Source: Kryptolebias marmoratus (lineage: Eukaryota; Chordata; Actinopteri; Cyprinodontiformes; Rivulidae). From it: a stretch of 64,000 nt of DNA. Location: contig NC_051449.1 in the NCBI RefSeq assembly GCF_001649575.2, positions 11,059,750 to 11,123,749 of the forward strand, in the 5' to 3' direction. Shown piece by piece: positions 48,865 through 61,398 of this stretch. The translations under genes and the position numbers were made by a program. The notes under the pieces were generated by a model. It saw only the letters and a program-made list of their open reading frames with translations, did not search any database and was not told where the DNA came from. The first letter of the stretch is position 1; every line of letters begins with the position of its first letter.

Positions 48865-48963
48865 GTGAAGATGACAGCCTCGCCCTTAAGAAGAAAGTCA
48901 CTGTAGAGGACGTCTTCGGTCCGGACCTTTACATCCACGACCCAGAATCTAAATGGCTCAGTG
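48865..48963 (+). CDS. dpp6: dpp6 shared exon 3: extracellular stalk
   Basis: A GACAG acceptor is followed by EDDSLALKKKVTVEDVFGPD and then LYIHDPESKWLS. This corresponds to human DPP6 EDNSLSQKKKVTVEDLFSED then FKIHDPEAKWIS, and is closer to DPP6 than to DPP10, which has a different stalk. The segment sits just outside the membrane and leads into the first propeller blade. The exon is 99 nt, entering and leaving in phase 1, with a GTAGGT donor. Exon phase and residues agree with the mammalian gene structure, which supports the acceptor and donor chosen. Confidence 0.95.
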
Positions 48964-51900
48964 GTAGGTTAACCATTTGGCTTTGACATTTAAAATCTGA
49001 CTCCTTCGTCAAAACACAGCGCACACTCAGACACTGTGACATTTCCGTTCTTGGTTCGCAACATACCGCTGGTATTCATACCTGACACTTTTCTTTAAGA
49101 AGTAAAGCTACATCTACAAATCTAGAAACTGTTTAGAAGAAACCAGCAGTGAGATAATAGTCATCTAAAAACTTCAGTTTCTGCATGCGTTCAACTCTGC
49201 AGTGCAAATTAAAAACTACACATCCACACATCATATTTCGACCACAAAAATATCTAATTTTAGGAATAATTGAAAGTAATTCCACCTTGTGTAATATGCA
49301 CTCATGGTGTGTGTTCATTTAAACAGTATTTGAACTAATTTGAAGGCAAATTAGAGAGGAGAGCTGAGGCTGTTAGGCAGCTGCAACAATTCAGCTTTAT
49401 GGGCGAAAATGAGCAGATGAAATGTAAAATTCGCTTTGTTTTCAATCTCAATCAAATCACACAGCAAACAAAGCAGAGGAGAACATTAAATCAGGCCCTT
49501 TGTGCAGCTAATGGAGGTGCAAACTGTCCCCATTAAAGAGCTGCAAACAAATTTTCCCAAAGAGGACGCAGATAAAATCATGATGTAGACGCAAATTAAC
49601 CCGTTCTCGTTGCAGTGCGTCAGACTTATAATTAGACGATCTGAACAAAAGTTCAACAGAGAAATTCTGCTTTGGTTTTCCACACTTTCAAAATAAGAGA
49701 GCTGGAAGCTGCCGCCTGAGCTCATCCATGTCAGAGCAGTGAACTCGGCGCCCCCTGGTGGTCAGCAGGAAAACTGCTTCATTAAGTTTTACATTCAAAC
49801 ATGCTGCTCTGAATCAGGGCTGCTGTTTCCTCACATTATTTGTGCTGTCAGTGATTTCTATAACGCAGCTGCTTTTACTGAACTACGATTGTTCTCTGTA
49901 GAAGTAAGTCATTTTCCAAGTTGTTTTAATTAAAAAATGTGCTTTGAATTAAACAAAGGTAACAGAGATGATTGATCGACTGAGTAAAAGAACTTTGTAA
50001 GTTGCTCTCTGTAGCAAAGTAACTATTTCAATTCAATATTAGAAAGAAAACCAGGTTTAAAACTGTAAGAAAGTGTTAACTTTAAAGCTCATCTTGAGTC
50101 TGTGTTACAACAAACACAACAGTGTTGGTTCTGACTTCAGAGCTTTTACTGGAAATTACTTCACCCGATTTCCTGTCACGTCTTTACTACACTAATAAAG
50201 ACAATAAAACCTTATTTTTTCCGAGGTAGTGACTTTTCTGTGTCTTGTAAAGAGTACCACTGCATGTGGAAGTGAGTGAATCGCCTGCTGCTGAGTTTTA
50301 TAACTTCATGGAGAGTAACAGATAAGTCATCTATCTGTGGGTCTGTTTTTGGTTTCTGAGTTTGTTGAGTTTGTAAGGCTTTCGTGCTCATGCTTTGTTT
50401 TATTTACAGTCTGTTTTAGGTTTAGTTCCTGTTTTGGTTTTACCCTTTGTTATATTTCTTGATTTCATACAGCATTAGTTTCATATTCACGGTTTTGGGA
50501 CGATCGTCTTGGTTTTTGTTGGAGCTTGTCTTGATTTCCTTTTACCTTTGTGAAACTCAAGCTGTGGTTTACAGTTTCTGTCTCTTGTTTTCAGTATTTT
50601 ATTATTACTATTATTATTACTGAGCTCTGGTTGTCTCATATTTCAGTCAGTATACTTACAATGCATCTAATCCTCATCTCTCACAGTGTATAGTGTTTGA
50701 TTTTCAGTTAGTTCTCGCACTTGTCTGGTATAATCCATATGTCTACTTCAGTCTATTTCAGTTTAATGGTCTTGGGAAATGAAGTTCCTGGATTCATCTA
50801 CTGTATTTACCTGCCTGCTGCCTCCTTTGCCTGCGTTTCGGTCCGGTTTCCACCCTCCACCCTGTAATTTTCACACAGCAGAGGCTTGTTTGGGTTTGTT
50901 AGAGTTTGCAAACAGACACAGAATTTTCTTACGGTCAACGCGGCAAATAAAAGCTTCAGCAAACAAGATGCTCAGACTTTGTGTGCCAAGTGACAATTTA
51001 CAAGTACTGATCAAATCCTGTGAACGTGCCGTGTGTGGCGCCTCCCTCTTTGGTCTAAATTACAGAAATCTTTTGCAGATTCAAAATGCCAGTCTTTTCA
51101 TTTCTTCAAGTTTCTGCAAATTGACAGCAAATGCTACAGACACCGCGTCGTCGTCTTGTGATGATTGCGCTGACACACCTACCAGCATACTTCAGTGTGA
51201 AAACACCTGTTTTGTGCTCATCTGATTGCAGTCATCGGAGGGCGTGTAGTGCACAGAAACGCTGCGACCTTACATCCGTCCTCGTGTTCCGCTGCTGCAG
51301 ATTGGGCCTCTGATTACTTACATTACCCGCCTATTATCGTATAATTAATTACATTCTCATGTGTCTCTGCCCTTCATGATGAAAACGCCTTCTGCACCTG
51401 ACGAAACTCCAGCAATCATCGGTGTGACATTGCACTCGTCAGTTCAGTTAATGCAATCAAACTGCCATTTGTGGCTAACGACCTTCTGATAAGAAACCCA
51501 ACGGGACAGCCTCTCACTCGAGCGGCTCTCATCAATATTTCGTGGGCTTCGTTCACAGCGGTGTGTAATTGATCTCTGCTGCTCTTTGATCACATCTTGC
51601 TTCAGTAGTCTTTGGACTCACCTCTGAGTTTCTCACGCAGCTGCAGAGACGAGGATTCAACCTTCACATTCATCTCTGGAACAAAGAGGTGCTGCCGTCT
51701 TTCTGACATTCGCATTTTTGAGATTTAACAGAATACACAACTAGGATGAGTCCCTCGCCGGTTAATAACCTCCCAAGTCCATTTTATACCATTTTTTTTT
51801 CTCTCTTGCTTTACTCCACATCCCATGAGGAATGAAGCATTAAAACGTGGAACAGGTCTTTTGAAATATTTATTCTTTTAAACCAGCTGCGGTAAAAATG

Positions 51901-53662
51901 AGTAAATCATTCTCTTCTTATTTAAAGAGAGATATTTTTTGCTTTTATTCTCTATGGCAGGCTCAGTCCTCTTGAGCATGAATAAACCTGTGGGTGCACT
52001 CTTTAAAAAAAAAAGAGTATTTTTAGAGAACTCTTGCAGGGGTTTTGTTGTATTGAGTTCACTGAGTTTTGTTTTGGTACACTGTTGGCTAGAATATATT
52101 GTGTAGTCTTATTTTTTCCTGAAACAACTCTGTGGTTGTTGCCATGTATGGGGGATTATCTACATTGGACATTTCATATTTATTCATTATTCCTCGTGGT
52201 CTGTGTTGAGCAAATATTGTGAATTACATGATTATAGCCAGGTTACAATGTTCAAAAACTGTGAAAACCCTCATTTTGTAAGAATGTCAAGTCCACCTTA
52301 CATCTCCCATGCTTCTTGGCTACAATTACAGCTTTTGACCTACCTTTGCCTCCATTTTCCTGTTATTCAAAATCTCTTAAAGCAAATGCAAGCTCATACG
52401 AAAAATGAAACAAATAATTTCTGGTTGCACCCAGTCGATTGAGTCCTGCATGGGGAGGTTGCAGCTGCAGGACATTAAGACAGAATAAAGTCCATGAATT
52501 AAAGGCTGTTTTTCAGATGGGAGTCGAACAGGAGGAGGATGTCAGTGTAGGAGGAAATAAAGACCAGAGGCAAAAACAGAAGCAGATGAGGATTTTATTG
52601 ACAAAACAAGAGCAGGAAAGAAATTTGGATCTGTTAAACTTTGGTTAAATCAGCAAAAAACTTATACTCATAACAAGTTTTTGGTATGTCTACTTTTAAA
52701 CTTTTAATGTAATTATATCGTTTCTTAAAACATCCAAGGATGAGAACTTCATCATCCTGTCTGTGTGTTTGTCTCCATTCCTATTAAATAAAAACAAAAA
52801 TATACGAAGAGAAAACTAGTAAGACAGTTTGATAATGGAAGATGAAAACGAGAAGGTTAGCACACCAAGTTAACGATAACCGACTGAACACAGGTGTGGA
52901 GTAATTAACTGATTGAAGACAGGTGCGAAACAACAGCAAGCAAAATGAAACGTTTCAAAATTAAACAAAAAAGTGTATCTGAAAGTAGCTGAGGCAGGTG
53001 AAAAATAAATTAAAACATAAAGTAAATGCACGAGTCCGAGCCGAGCAACACAGTAAATATTAATAAATGTACTCAGATAAACAAGTGGCGTTTATTATAC
53101 TAGAGCACATTTTTGAATGATGTAGCAATCGTGTAATGTATCGTGAGACGTAGTTACGTCAGAGTAACGAAAACAAAAGGTTTTAACAAGGGCTGCTCTA
53201 ATTTATGGAATGAAGACACACATTGTATAACCATCACTGCCTTTTATGACTCAGAGCGTCACATTAAACCTGCGTAACATTATTGCTGCTGCCAGCCTGC
53301 AGCCATTCTGCACTTAGAAGAGTCACCTCCCGTTTGCGCCGCTATAAATACAGTTAAACGGGACAAGCGCTTCTCAGTGGCAGAAACAAGACGCACTTTA
53401 TTATTGGTTTATGCTCAGTCACGCACCGAAATTTAGATTGTCAAGCTAAGGGAGATACTTTATTCGTCTGTGTGTGAGAATCTTGGACAAATTGTGCAAG
53501 TTTAATCAACTAACACAGCAAAGGAGCTGAAATATCCATCAAGGCTTATTGAAGGTAAAAAGAGAAGTTGGAGACAACAAAAAAAAAGAGATAAAGCTTA
53601 AAGAAAATGCTTTGTGCAACATGCAACAGCTCTATAACTGATTGTTTCTTCGACACTTCCAG
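48964..53662 (+). other. dpp6: dpp6 intron between exons 3 and 4
   Basis: Non-coding. T-rich low-complexity sequence lies at 50340-50640 and a moderately GC-rich, repeat-free stretch at about 51220-51680. No known element was recognised with confidence. Confidence 0.65.
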
Positions 53663-53757
53663 ACAATGAGCTGCTGTTTCGATCGAGGGATGGAGATGTT
53701 ATCAAGCTTAACGTCGACACAAAGGAGCAGAACATCGTCGTACCAAACCAACTGTTT
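53663..53757 (+). CDS. dpp6: dpp6 shared exon 4: first propeller strands
   Basis: After a TTCCAG acceptor the exon reads DNELLFRSRDGDVIKLNVDT, then KEQNIVVPNQLF, and ends at a GTAAGT donor in phase 0 (95 nt plus one base carried in). This aligns with human DPP6 DTEFIYREQKGTVRLWNVET at the start of the beta-propeller. The GDVIKLN core looks more like DPP10 (GHVIKLN) than like human DPP6 (GTVRLWN). The human glycosylation motif NTST in this segment is absent. The propeller is extracellular and does not itself catalyse a reaction. Confidence 0.92.
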
Positions 53758-54541
53758 GTAAGTACAGTTTCTTTAAAGCGTGGAAATGTGCACGCTGCAA
53801 TAACATACACAGCCGATTTAGGATTGTGCAATTTAAAGATTAAAACCGCCGGCATTAGTGACCAATTTACACAAGAGATTTGAATGAGAAAAGACTGAAA
53901 ATGAGGTGACTGCATGTGGCCTTGTCTGTGTGTCACAAGTACAAGGAAAAATACAAAGATTAGGAGAAATAATAGCATCTGAAAGCAAAAAAATATATAA
54001 CAATGTGCGGTTTGAGGGCAATCAGTGAAGAAGTGAGTCTGCGTGCTGATGAGCTCCTGATGTCGGGTTAAAGCTGTAAACGTGGCAGATATACTCTGAC
54101 ATTCGTCACTATTTGTCAGAGTTTAAGGAACAAGAGGTGACGTTTTAATATCAGAGCACTGAGCAGGCACAAAACTAATGTAACACCAAAGCGTTAGCTG
54201 GTTAGGTGTTAGTCAGATCAGACGTTTTACAACAAAGCGCTGCCGCATTTACTGTGTCAGAACTGTTGGAGAGCAAGAGGAAGAACGAATAAAGGGAGAG
54301 ATGAAAAACCTGCTGGTAAATGAGGAGAAAATAGTTCTCATTTTCATCAGTCTATATCTCATTGATCCGTTTCTAATGGTTCCCACAGAACAAACACTAT
54401 ATAACACATAAAAACACGCTTCCACAAAAAAAAGATGTATGTAATTACTGAATTACAAAACCCACAGGCTTCTCTTTGAGAGCAAAGACTTTCTGCCAGC
54501 TGGTGTGTTACTAATGTTTTTTGTGTTTAAATCCCATCCAG
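53758..54541 (+). other. dpp6: dpp6 intron between exons 4 and 5
   Basis: This 784-base intron has consensus GT and AG ends. I saw no feature inside it. Confidence 0.8.
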
Positions 54542-54616
54542 GACAGATCCAGAGCTGCCAAATATCAGGTGTCCCCAGACATGCAGCACGTTCTGTTTGC
54601 CTTTGATCTAAAGACG
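54542..54616 (+). CDS. dpp6: dpp6 shared exon 5: propeller
   Basis: The exon is 25 codons in phase 0, from a CATCCAG acceptor to a GTAAAA donor. It reads DRSRAAKYQVSPDMQHVLFA followed by FDLKT. The SPD motif with following hydrophobic strand is typical of the DPP4-family propeller and matches human DPP6 RAIRYEISPDREYALFSYNV. It is one of four exons packed within about 1.5 kb, unlike the huge introns on either side. Confidence 0.92.
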
Positions 54617-54695
54617 GTAAAAGAGAAATCTACCTCTTAAGAACATTTTTATTCTGAGACTTTGTCCGTGACTACGATGCTGTTTATTTCCACAG

Positions 54696-54748
54696 ATCTA
54701 CCAACACTCATATGTGGCCAAGTACATCATTTACAGCCTGGTGACACA
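54696..54748 (+). CDS. dpp6: dpp6 shared exon 6: propeller
   Basis: A short 53-nt exon from a CCACAG acceptor to a GTAAGA donor reads IYQHSYVAKYIIYSLVT plus the first two bases of a Gln codon. It corresponds to IYQHSYTGYYVLSKI in human DPP6; IYQHSY is an exact match. The preceding intron is only 79 bases long. The exon leaves in phase 2 and the next exon completes the codon. Confidence 0.92.
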
Positions 54749-55108
54749 GTAAGAGCCACCTTTGTTGTGTTGTTTTGTTTCCCCTCACAGATCTTCGACC
54801 ACTGCCCTCAATCGGACTCTATGTCATCAGTTCACTGACGTCAGCCATGGCTTTCGGTTCCATTTAGTGTGCTGGCCTGCATTCTTTGTGGCCTGTTTTT
54901 AGCCTTTAATCCATCTCTGTCTGTTTGTTTCCCCACTGCTCTGCAGCCAACTGAGCGAAGGTAGCTCGTGTTAAAAAAAAACAGAATTTAGATGATTGAT
55001 GAGGGAAACAAAAATCTAAAATAAAAAGAGTAAAAACACAAATGGTTGACTTTATGAATGTGCGTACTGCATGTGGTCAACGTACTCTTCAATGTGGTTT
55101 CTTCACAG
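54749..55108 (+). other. dpp6: dpp6 intron between exons 6 and 7
   Basis: This 360-base intron has a GTAAGA donor and a CACAG acceptor. I saw no feature inside it. Confidence 0.85.
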
Positions 55109-55190
55109 GGAAAGTTGGCCTTTAAATCCCCCCGAGGTGCATGAAGCGGTCCTGCAGTTCGCCGGATGGGGACCCCAGGGCCAGCAGCTG
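55109..55190 (+). CDS. dpp6: dpp6 shared exon 7: propeller
   Basis: After a TTCACAG acceptor the split Gln codon is completed and the exon reads ESWPLNPPEVHEAVLQFAGW then GPQGQQL, ending in phase 0 at a GTAGGC donor. Human DPP6 has [20 protein letters not shown] and DPP10 has LNPPEVEDSVLQYAAWGVQG, so this exon mixes features of both. It is 82 nt. The reading frame stays open past the donor into the intron, but that read-through has no similarity to the family and exon 8 continues the protein correctly. Confidence 0.94.
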
Positions 55191-55714
55191 GTAGGCAGGC
55201 CGTACCCCTCGGATCACATTGAGAACTGGCACTTCAGGTCTGTCAGATGTGTCAGAACCAGGCACAGGGCTGATTTATGGTGTGTCGCAGAGGAACGGCC
55301 AAATGTTGTGGCAATAAGAGATTTATGCTCTCTGTAATGACAGCATTATGGGTCTCTGCTTGGAGCTCTGTTCGCGCTGACCTTCATCAATGTCAGCCAA
55401 ATTTATTTTTACTTGGTGGCAACTCCTGAGCTGGTGAGAGCCACCGAAGCAGATGGCGCCTCAGACAACCTGTGGCTCGGAGTGTCTGACGCTGCAGGGG
55501 GTCAGGATGTACAGGATGTAAAACCACAAGACACAGACTAAAATATGGGTGTGTGTGCACATCTGTCTCTTAAAGAACCTGAGTGAGTGTGTAAAAAGTG
55601 ACAATCTTTGGGAAAATGAGGACATTTTCCCTCTTCTTACACACCTTTAAAGAGCTGTTTGCAATTTCTGAAAAATGTATTTAAGTCATTTACTTAAATC
55701 ACCATTTCAATTTT

Positions 55715-55895
55715 GAGAAGGAGAGTCATTTACAACTCATACTCTGAGAGCTAACAGACTGCACGTGATTGTGCTTTACATTATTCTCAGCTGAAATGGC
55801 TATAACTCCATCCCTTCTCATCACTAAAGACTAAAACTTTGTCTTGAAAAGCAGCAGGCAATATGCATTTCTTCAAGTAATGCTAGGCTTTTTAA
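55715..55895 (+). repeat. Family A 3' fragment
   Basis: Carries the end of the family: CATACTCTGAGAGCTAACAG, GAAAAGCAGCAGGCAATATG and GCATTTCTTCAAGTAATGC. The first half is missing. Confidence 0.65.
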
Positions 55896-57722
55896 TTGCT
55901 ACTCTTAATGTTTTATTAATAATTTTGCTGCTTACAATTTGTATTTCACTGCTCTGTAAGCTTGAAATCATTCTAACCTTTCTATTTAATATTTTAGTTT
56001 GTGGCAAATAATGCAGCACATTCTGTCAGATATTCATATTCATTAATATAATTCTGCAGGAAACGTTTGTGGCTGAAAAAACAGCCTCTTGTCCATATAA
56101 ATAACAATGTATTATCTGCCATTTTGAATGCTTAATAACAGGAAATTTCCCAGCCTAAGTGTGAAGGAACTACAAATCCTGCATTATATAAAAAAAACAT
56201 TTAATATCACCACATTTAGAAATATGCTGTGGAAGTGTGGTGGAGCAAAATGAACAATGTTGCAGCACAGATGCAGCGAAACAGAAAAGGTAAATCCTCA
56301 GGCGTTGGCTACATCCTGAAGACTTTCTTTATCATGGCTGCTGCAAAGCAAATTCCTCACCTGCATTCAGGATAAATCTGTACAGGAACCAGAAACTGAA
56401 CTAAGAAACTAACTTACTCTGCGAAACATTTTACACACAATTTCCAGTCTAGTCTCATCCACTGTAGTGGTGAATAAATTGCATTTAGCCTCAGCTGTTC
56501 AGACCCTTTAACTCCATTCCACCACCCGAGTCACTCACATAAGAATCATTTCAATTTGCTTTTAAGAGCTGAAATTGAGTAAATGTCCTTTGTTACATTT
56601 TCACTACAGCTTAGAATGAGATTAAGGTTAAATTGTAAGTAGTTCACATACTTAATAGTGCCTTTAAACCTTCTACAAAGTGCTTTCACAGTCTCTTACT
56701 CATGTCTTCATTCACACAAACACACAGAAAGTGCCTTAAAAATAGGACTTTGCAATAAAAATATCTTCTGTGCTTTTTTTTTTTTTTTACTCCACAACAT
56801 GTGGGGGTGTAGGATCTTTAACATGTGTGTGAGTGACAGAAAATGAGCAATGAGCAGGAAAAAAATTTGTGTTGTTGCACTTTAAAAAACTATACAAAAA
56901 ACATGTTAGATTAACTGAACGGAAACATGTTAATGAAACATAACTGAGCTGTGGTTCTGTTACCTGAAATAAAATAAAAAAATAAATTGCATCAAATTTA
57001 CCAAACCTGCCTTCAAACATTTTAAAAACACTGAAATGTTCAAAAACAGGAAAAAAAAAAAAAATTCTGTTCAACATTTAGCTTGAAGTCCTTGAAGGTG
57101 AGAGGGACTTCTGTTCATCCCAGAGGAGACCTTTTGTTCGATTTCAATTCATGAACTTATGTTCTAAGAAATGTTTTATAAGGATTTGTCTAAAAGCCGT
57201 AAATTTAAGGGCAGAAAAACTCCTAATGTAGAAAATTCAACAAAAATCTCAGAATAAAAGAAACTCTGATGAATCTCAGTGGAGGTCGGTTACTTTTTGT
57301 GGTTAAATCTGTATTTTTTTGTTTTTATTCATAGAAACTAAAAGTGTCTGTGAAATCTTTCATCTCATACAGTCACTAATGCTTTAAAATGTTTGTCTCA
57401 ACTAAAATAGAACAACTAAAGTTTATTCAAATGACAATAAAACGTCATATTTTTAGTTAAGTAATAAAATCCACTCAGGTTAATAATTTGTAAGGTAAAG
57501 ATGTCAACATATGTGCTTAAAGGTTGATAATAAATATTCCACTTGTTGGTATTTTCCTGTTAACAAGACATTTATTCATTAAACAAACACAAAAAATCCC
57601 ATTAAAAGGCCTCTGGAGCCAAATTTTTTGGTGCCTTTTCCATTAACTCTGTTAAAAGAAACATCAACAAACCCCAAACCTTAGTGGAATATTCCCATGT
57701 GACCCCTAACCTGGTCTTTGGG

Positions 57723-57724
57723 AT

Positions 57725-57755
<31 letters not shown>

Positions 57756-57757
57756 TT
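57723..57757. repeat. (TTTA)n microsatellite
   Basis: About nine ATTT units in a row, followed by a T run. Confidence 0.9.
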
Positions 57758-59159
57758 TTTTTAGTGTATCAATTTGGAAATAATCATCAGCTGGAACAAT
57801 TTTCCACCAACAGTAACCAGAGAAATTAAACTCTGAGAGATAACTTGAACAATGTTGTGTCTGGATTTTAATAACTAATAAGTTTTGCTGGAAAAAAAAG
57901 ATAAATAAATAAACTTTGAAGCAATGGATTCAAGCACCTAATAATCTTTTATGTGATTCTTTTGTTTACTTCAATTTTTGCTCTTGTTTCCTGTAAATTA
58001 GTTTCTGTTTAGATTGCGGCGCTCAGACAAAGATAGTCCCGTGTTTCATCAGCAGAGCCTTCAAAGCTCTTTTTTTTTTTTTCTCTCCTGCCGTAATTGC
58101 TCTCATTGTGTAATTACTTTGATAATGGATGCATTTCTGTGAGAAAATAATAACATTTTGAGGACATGACGAGACGCTGCCAGCCGAGGGAAGACAGCAG
58201 ATTAATTTCCATATGGTAATAGTATACCTAATTGTTTCTTTTCGCGGCGCTGGAGCCGGAGCTCTGCTCCTGGTTTAATGAACCTCGGAGCTCGTGGAGG
58301 AAAACAGAGATGAGCTCCCTTCTTTTGTCTGCGTCGGAGCTGGAGATGTTGGACATGTTTTCTTTCTTTTCTCATCACAGTCTGGAATGATTTCTCATTA
58401 GGTTTTATCAGAATTGGACTTGATTTATCATCAAGTTTTGGATCAGCGTGTAAAAATGACGCGCGTGTGTGTGTAGGTGTGTGTGTGCGTGCAGTGAAGC
58501 ATCATATGTACACCGAGAGGAGCACGCAGATGAATCCTGCAGCGCTCCCCTCATTAAACTACAAGCAATTACTCTACCATGACAGTGTAATCAGCAGGAC
58601 CGGGTCAGCACTCAAAAACACACACACGCCTGAAAAAAGAGATCATTTTGGCACAATAGAGACGGCAGATTTTATAGGGAAACAAAAAAAAGTTTGACAG
58701 AATTGGAGGTTTAGCAGCTGAGATTACAGCCACACCAACATCTTTCAGAAACCCTGCTATCTGCGCTCCACAGGTATCTCTGAAGTTGCTGACTTTCATC
58801 TCTGTGCCCTTTGGAATCCACTCATCCAGCCGTTCACTCACTCTCCTTTTACCTCCTGTTCCTTAATATTTACAAATTATAAAATAAGTGAATGTGAAAC
58901 AAACAAATTGTACATGTTTCGCACACCGCTCCGGATTGTTTATGATGAAAAGCTGCAGAACATTTGATGAGGCTGACAATGAGCGGAGCAGGAGGCATTT
59001 AACGTGACATGAACAGAAATACTGACTAATACACACTAATGAGAATACACCATAGTGATTAAGGAGGGATGAAAAGTGTGCTGATTGCTAACAGAGTGCA
59101 GGTGGTATGTGAGGACCTGGAAACCAGGTTAATGGAGGACATCTTGTGGTGAAATCATA

Positions 59160-59715
59160 ACAATTTCTTTTTTCTTTTGGCTGTTCCTCACTCCAACTCC
59201 CTCCATGTCCTCTCTAACTGCATCCATATGTCTCCTCTTTGTCTTTTTCATGGCAGCTGCATCTCTAACATCCTTCTACCAATATACCCACTGTCCCTCC
59301 TCTGCACATGTCCAACCCATCTCAGTCTGGCCTCTCTGACTTTATCTCCCAGTCCTTCAGCCTGTGCTGTCCCTCTGATGACCTCATTCCTAATCCTGTC
59401 CATCCTCGTCCCTCCCAAGGAGAACCTCACCATCTTCACCTCTTTACCACACTACCTGTTTTCCTGGACTGTCGACCCTAAGTACTTGAAGTCCTGCACC
59501 TTTGTGACCTCTGCTCCTTGTAGCCTCTCTGTTCCACCTGCCTCCCTCTCATTCACACACATGTACTCTGTCTTGCAACGGCTGAATTTCATTCCTCGTC
59601 TTTCAAGTACATACCTCCGCCTCTCCAGGTTCTCTTCCACCTGTTCCCTGTTCTCACCACAGATCACGATGTCATCTGCAAACATCATAGTCCACGGGGA
59701 TTCCTGCCTGACTGA
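59160..59715 (-). pseudogene. RTE-like LINE reverse transcriptase remnant with internal deletion
   Basis: On the minus strand the stretch from about 59700 to 59450 includes MMFADDIVICGENREQVEEN, with the FADD active-site box of reverse transcriptase, and ends with KVQDFKYLGSTVQ. A second stretch (59439-59248) reads MVRFSLGGTRMDRIRNEVIR and LRWVGHVQRRDSGYIGRRML, the C-terminal part of the same protein type. The roughly 50 to 60 residues normally between them are absent, so the copy is internally deleted as well as 5'-truncated. The long open frame on the opposite strand (59177-59830) is antisense to this remnant. Confidence 0.8.
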
Positions 59716-60380
59716 ACATAAGTCAACTAAACAGCAAAAACCTGTAATAAAACAAGAAATAATACAAACAAAACAAAGACAAGCCATGACAGGGTCTCTC
59801 ATATCCTGGAGGTCTCATATATTATTTTAATCATTTGTTTTTAGTTACTGAAAAGCTGAGGTAAGGTTTAGCTCTGCTTGAGGTAAAAAAGTAATTGATC
59901 ATATTTGAGAGCAACAATCAATAGTTTAAACCTGATTCTCTGTATGTACAGAGTCCTTTTTCAGGTAATATTCTCACATTCCAACCCCTGACAGATTTGT
60001 TTATGTTTTCTAATTGTTGCTAATAGTCTGAAAATTAGATTTCCTGGGGAAGAACCAACACAGTCCCTGCCTGAGGTGCCGGTCAGTCCCACATTCATCT
60101 CCACCAAACTGGCACCAGGTGGAGCACTAAAAATACTGCAGCACAGCGACTGAGGGGTTTTATCTGCTCATCTGCTGCCAGTGTTTCCATTTCCTCGAGT
60201 GTGGCATCACTGGCTGTCTGAAAGTTGGCTCAAAAGTTTCCTACTGATGTCCTTAAAACGTACTTTGAAGGTTTAGACGTTCGCCAACCACAACGACTGC
60301 ACCAAAATTGATTTTAAGGCTATTTATAGTGGCACAGAAACGCCTGATGGGCTCCGCTCTACTTTTTTTTCTTTGTTCAG

Positions 60381-60501
60381 ATTTTCATATTTGAAAACAA
60401 CATCTACTACAGATCAACAGTGGAGAGCCGATCGATCCGCCTGGTTTCCACCGGGAAGGAAGGAGTCATCTTTAATGGTCTGGCTGACTGGCTGTACGAA
60501 G
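60381..60501 (+). CDS. dpp6: dpp6 shared exon 8: propeller, last exon in the window
   Basis: The exon follows a TTGTTCAG acceptor and reads [20 protein letters not shown], then [20 protein letters not shown], and ends with one base of the next codon at a GTAAGA donor. FENNIYY, STGKEG and the NGL-DWLYE end match human DPP6. The exon is 121 nt, phase 0 in and phase 1 out. The next family segment (a conserved HIAHWWSPDG region) was not found in the remaining 3.5 kb, so the gene continues past the right edge. Confidence 0.95.
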
Positions 60502-61398
60502 GTAAGACAACAGTTTGGGAAACTATTTTATATATAGTCACCTACTTGTGCTTTCTCTTTTTTTTCTTCTGTGTACATGGAGACAAATCTGTTTACATGC
60601 AGGAGCAACTGGACAAAATAAAAAATAATTCACTCTTAGAGCCTGAAGGGAGAAATGATGAAGTTTTAGACATAACGATAACATAAGAAACTAAACTAAA
60701 CGAGCTGCAACCTTTACAGCCAAAGGAGCCTTTTCTGCTCCTTCCTACACAAAATAAAACTTGTCCAGAGCCCTAAAACATATCTGAAGTGTAAAATAAT
60801 GATAAAATATCCCATTAGATGTTATAAAACTGTTACAAATAAAAAATATAAATATGAAATTGACATCTGACTGTATTTTTACATGTTAGGACAAAGGAAA
60901 AGACCAAACTTTGATAAAGACGGGCAAGAAAACATTTTTTTTTTATAAATGTTTATATATATATTTAAATATCATAAATTTATCAACTGTAAACACTGCA
61001 CGCTATATTAATAATATAAATATCGTACTTTGAATTAATGAAGCATTGATCGCTTCCATTCTGTTAAATTATTAAAGCAAATTGACCAGATTGTTGGATA
61101 TTTACAGTATTCATCTATTGAAGGCAGAGACATTTGTTCACTTCAAGCCTTTGTGTTGTAATGACTTGTCACAGTAATGTGTTTGCAATGCTGCTCTTTG
61201 TCTAAACTGTTTAAAAAGTCATTTTTCCTGGTGGATTTCCGAGGAACGTCGCTCTGTGCGGCTGGAAGTTAAATGATGAATCTGTTTTGCTCCTTGTATT
61301 ATCAGTATCATTCTGTCACAGACACTTTATTCATGTGTTTACATGAAATTAAACAAACAAAAAACCCTGTTAAAATCAGCTCCTTTGTTCAAAGCCTC

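Larger units (their letters stand above)
55191..60380 (+). other. dpp6: dpp6 intron between exons 7 and 8
   Basis: Non-coding. It contains a family A 3' fragment (55715-55895), a TTTA microsatellite (57723-57757) and an RTE-like LINE remnant (59160-59715). A possible regulatory stretch with TAATTA-type sites and a GC-rich end lies at 58080-58360. Confidence 0.7.

Noticed and set aside
50779..51225. Open frame of 148 codons on the + strand
   Set aside because: No recognisable domain or splice structure, Cys/Ser/Leu-rich composition as in chance frames, and it lies inside a dpp6 intron.
55191..55337. Read-through of exon 7 past its donor
   Set aside because: The reading stays open but loses all similarity after GQQL, and exon 8 restores the family sequence exactly at the expected phase.
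59177..59830. Open frame of 217 codons on the + strand, the longest in the window
   Set aside because: It is antisense to a reverse transcriptase remnant; codon structure of the dead LINE on the minus strand explains the open frame.
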